The translations under genes were made by a program, and so were the position numbers. From NCBI GenBank assembly GCA_003140115.1, contig PLIQ01000080.1, positions 1 to 7,115 of the forward strand: a stretch of DNA of 7,115 nt, read 5' to 3'. Source of the DNA: Actinomycetota bacterium (GTDB lineage Bacteria > Actinomycetota > Actinomycetes > Streptosporangiales > Streptosporangiaceae). Under the pieces are notes generated by a model. The model was given only the letters and a program-made list of their open reading frames with translations. It did not search any database and was not told the DNA's origin. Positions 6,102 to 7,115 of this stretch are shown here, piece by piece; position 1 is the stretch's first letter, and each line of letters opens with the position of its first letter.

Positions 6102-7115
6102 ATGGCGGCGGGCATGAAGGACGTGGCGAGCCTGGCCGGGGTCGCGGTCGGCACCGTGTCGAACGTGCTGAACCATCCGGACCTGGTGCGGCCGCTGACC
6201 CGCGCTCGCGTCGAGGCCGCGATGGAGGAGCTCGGGTTCATCCCGAACGGCTCCGCGCGCCAGCTCCGTGCCGGCCGCAGTCGCTGCCTGGGGCTGGTCG
6301 TGCTGGACGTGACGAACCCGTTCTTCACCGAGGTGGCCCGCGGCGTCGAAGACTACGCGCAGGCCGCGGGCTACGCCGTGATCTTGTGCAACTCAGATGA
6401 GGCGCACGACAAGGAGCGCCAGTACCTGCGCGTGCTGGAAGAGCAGCGGGTGCGCGGCATCCTGATCACCCCGGTGCACGGGCGCTCACCCGAGCTGCGG
6501 CGGATCCGTGACCGCGGTACCCCGGTGGTCCTGCTCGACCGGCCGGGTTCGCACGCTCAGTGCTCGGTCGCCGTCGATGACCGGCGGGGCGGCGAGATCG
6601 CGGTCACCTATCTGCTCGGCCTCGGGCACCGGAGCATCGCCCTGGTCAACGGCCCGACCGCGATCCGGCAGTGCGCCGACCGCCGCTGGGGTGCCTACCG
6701 GGCCGTGGAGCAGGCCGGGCTGGACCCGAGCAAGGTTCTCACCGAGGTGCCAGTCCCGGCCATGAACCCGCGCGGCGGTGCCGCCGCCGCCGACGACCTG
6801 CTCGCCGACGCACGCGCCAGGCCGACCGCCGTGTTCTGCGCCAACGACATGCTGGCCCTTGGCCTGCTGCGCGGGCTGAGCCAGGCGGGCGTGAGCGTGC
6901 CGGGAGATATCGCGGTCGTCGGCTACGACGACATCGAGTTCGCCGCGGACGCCGCCGTGCCGCTCACCTCGGTTCGCCAGCCCAAGTACCAGCTCGGACG
7001 CGCGGCGGCCGAGCTCCTGCTCGACGAGGCCGACCACCCGGCCGAGCACGAGCACCGCCGCATCGTCTTCACCCCCGAGCTCGTGGTCCGGGCCAGCAGC
7101 GGCTCGGCCCCGGAA
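6102..7115 (+). CDS. LacI-family transcriptional repressor (3' end just outside window)
   Basis: DNA-binding regulator, probably the sugar-responsive repressor of the minus-strand ABC operon. 338 residues are visible and the frame is still open at the window end; the usual family length of about 330-350 suggests few residues are missing. The N-terminal helix-turn-helix is 'DVASLAGVAVGTVSNVLN' (7-24), followed by the hinge region 'ARQLRAGRS' (52-60, hinge Leu55). The periplasmic-binding-like sensor domain starts at 'LGLVVLDVTNPFF' (63-75), with 'LLDRP' (144-148), 'FCAND' (245-249) and 'GYDDIEFA' (274-281) in the expected places. ATG 6102 is chosen for its GAGGG at 6094-6098, although the 3-nt spacer is short. 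ATG 6090 and ATG 6114 are alternatives, bounded upstream by a TGA at 6081. The effector sugar is not readable from sequence; rhamnose is inferred from the neighbouring transporter. Confidence 0.93.
   Translation, partial: MAAGMKDVASLAGVAVGTVSNVLNHPDLVRPLTRARVEAAMEELGFIPNGSARQLRAGRSRCLGLVVLDVTNPFFTEVARGVEDYAQAAGYAVILCNSDEAHDKERQYLRVLEEQRVRGILITPVHGRSPELRRIRDRGTPVVLLDRPGSHAQCSVAVDDRRGGEIAVTYLLGLGHRSIALVNGPTAIRQCADRRWGAYRAVEQAGLDPSKVLTEVPVPAMNPRGGAAAADDLLADARARPTAVFCANDMLALGLLRGLSQAGVSVPGDIAVVGYDDIEFAADAAVPLTSVRQPKYQLGRAAAELLLDEADHPAEHEHRRIVFTPELVVRASSGSAPE

Noticed and set aside
6486..7055. Minus-strand open frame opposite the repressor gene
   Set aside because: The plus-strand frame has all the LacI-family landmarks; this is its shadow.

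Overview
The window is high-GC DNA (about 70 % or more over most of its length) with GTG/TTG starts, tightly overlapping genes and a Ser/Thr-rich lipoprotein linker. This points to an actinomycete; the 36-residue tetratricopeptide repeats built on 'AIDSGH.D.AP.A.NLG.LL' fit such genomes. The genus cannot be named from the sequence alone.

Positions 1-4369, read on the minus strand, hold a carbohydrate-uptake ABC operon in the order ATPase (4369-2750), permease (about 2753-1704), second permease (1711-584) and substrate-binding lipoprotein (494 to beyond the window start). The first three genes overlap by a few bases, which suggests translational coupling. An 89-bp gap precedes the lipoprotein gene. 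Gene order and family resemblance place the system in the rhamnose/AI-2 class (RhaTPQS/LsrACDB type). The 'CRDLFINQA' segment of the binding protein favours rhamnose, but this is inferred.

Positions 4370-4633 are the only long stretch without a gene. They carry a near-perfect LacI-family operator (TGGAACGTTTCA, 4436-4447), a TTGACA -35 box for the minus-strand operon, a 10-bp palindrome and a short GC-rich tandem repeat.

On the plus strand, 4634-6004 encodes a 456-residue protein with eight TPR-like repeats spaced exactly 36 residues apart in two blocks (3 + 5). It ends in a C-terminal helical domain with an R-N-x-x-x-H motif typical of HEPN ribonucleases. This is the most unusual gene here: a candidate TPR-sensor/HEPN-effector protein lying between a sugar regulator and the sugar operon. 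Base composition falls from about 75 % GC in the first repeats to about 50-57 % in the second half.

From 6102 to the window end on the plus strand is a nearly complete LacI-family repressor. It probably controls the ABC operon through the 4436-4447 operator and responds to the imported sugar or a metabolite of it. The regulator and operon would make a normal divergent sugar-uptake locus if the TPR-HEPN gene were absent.
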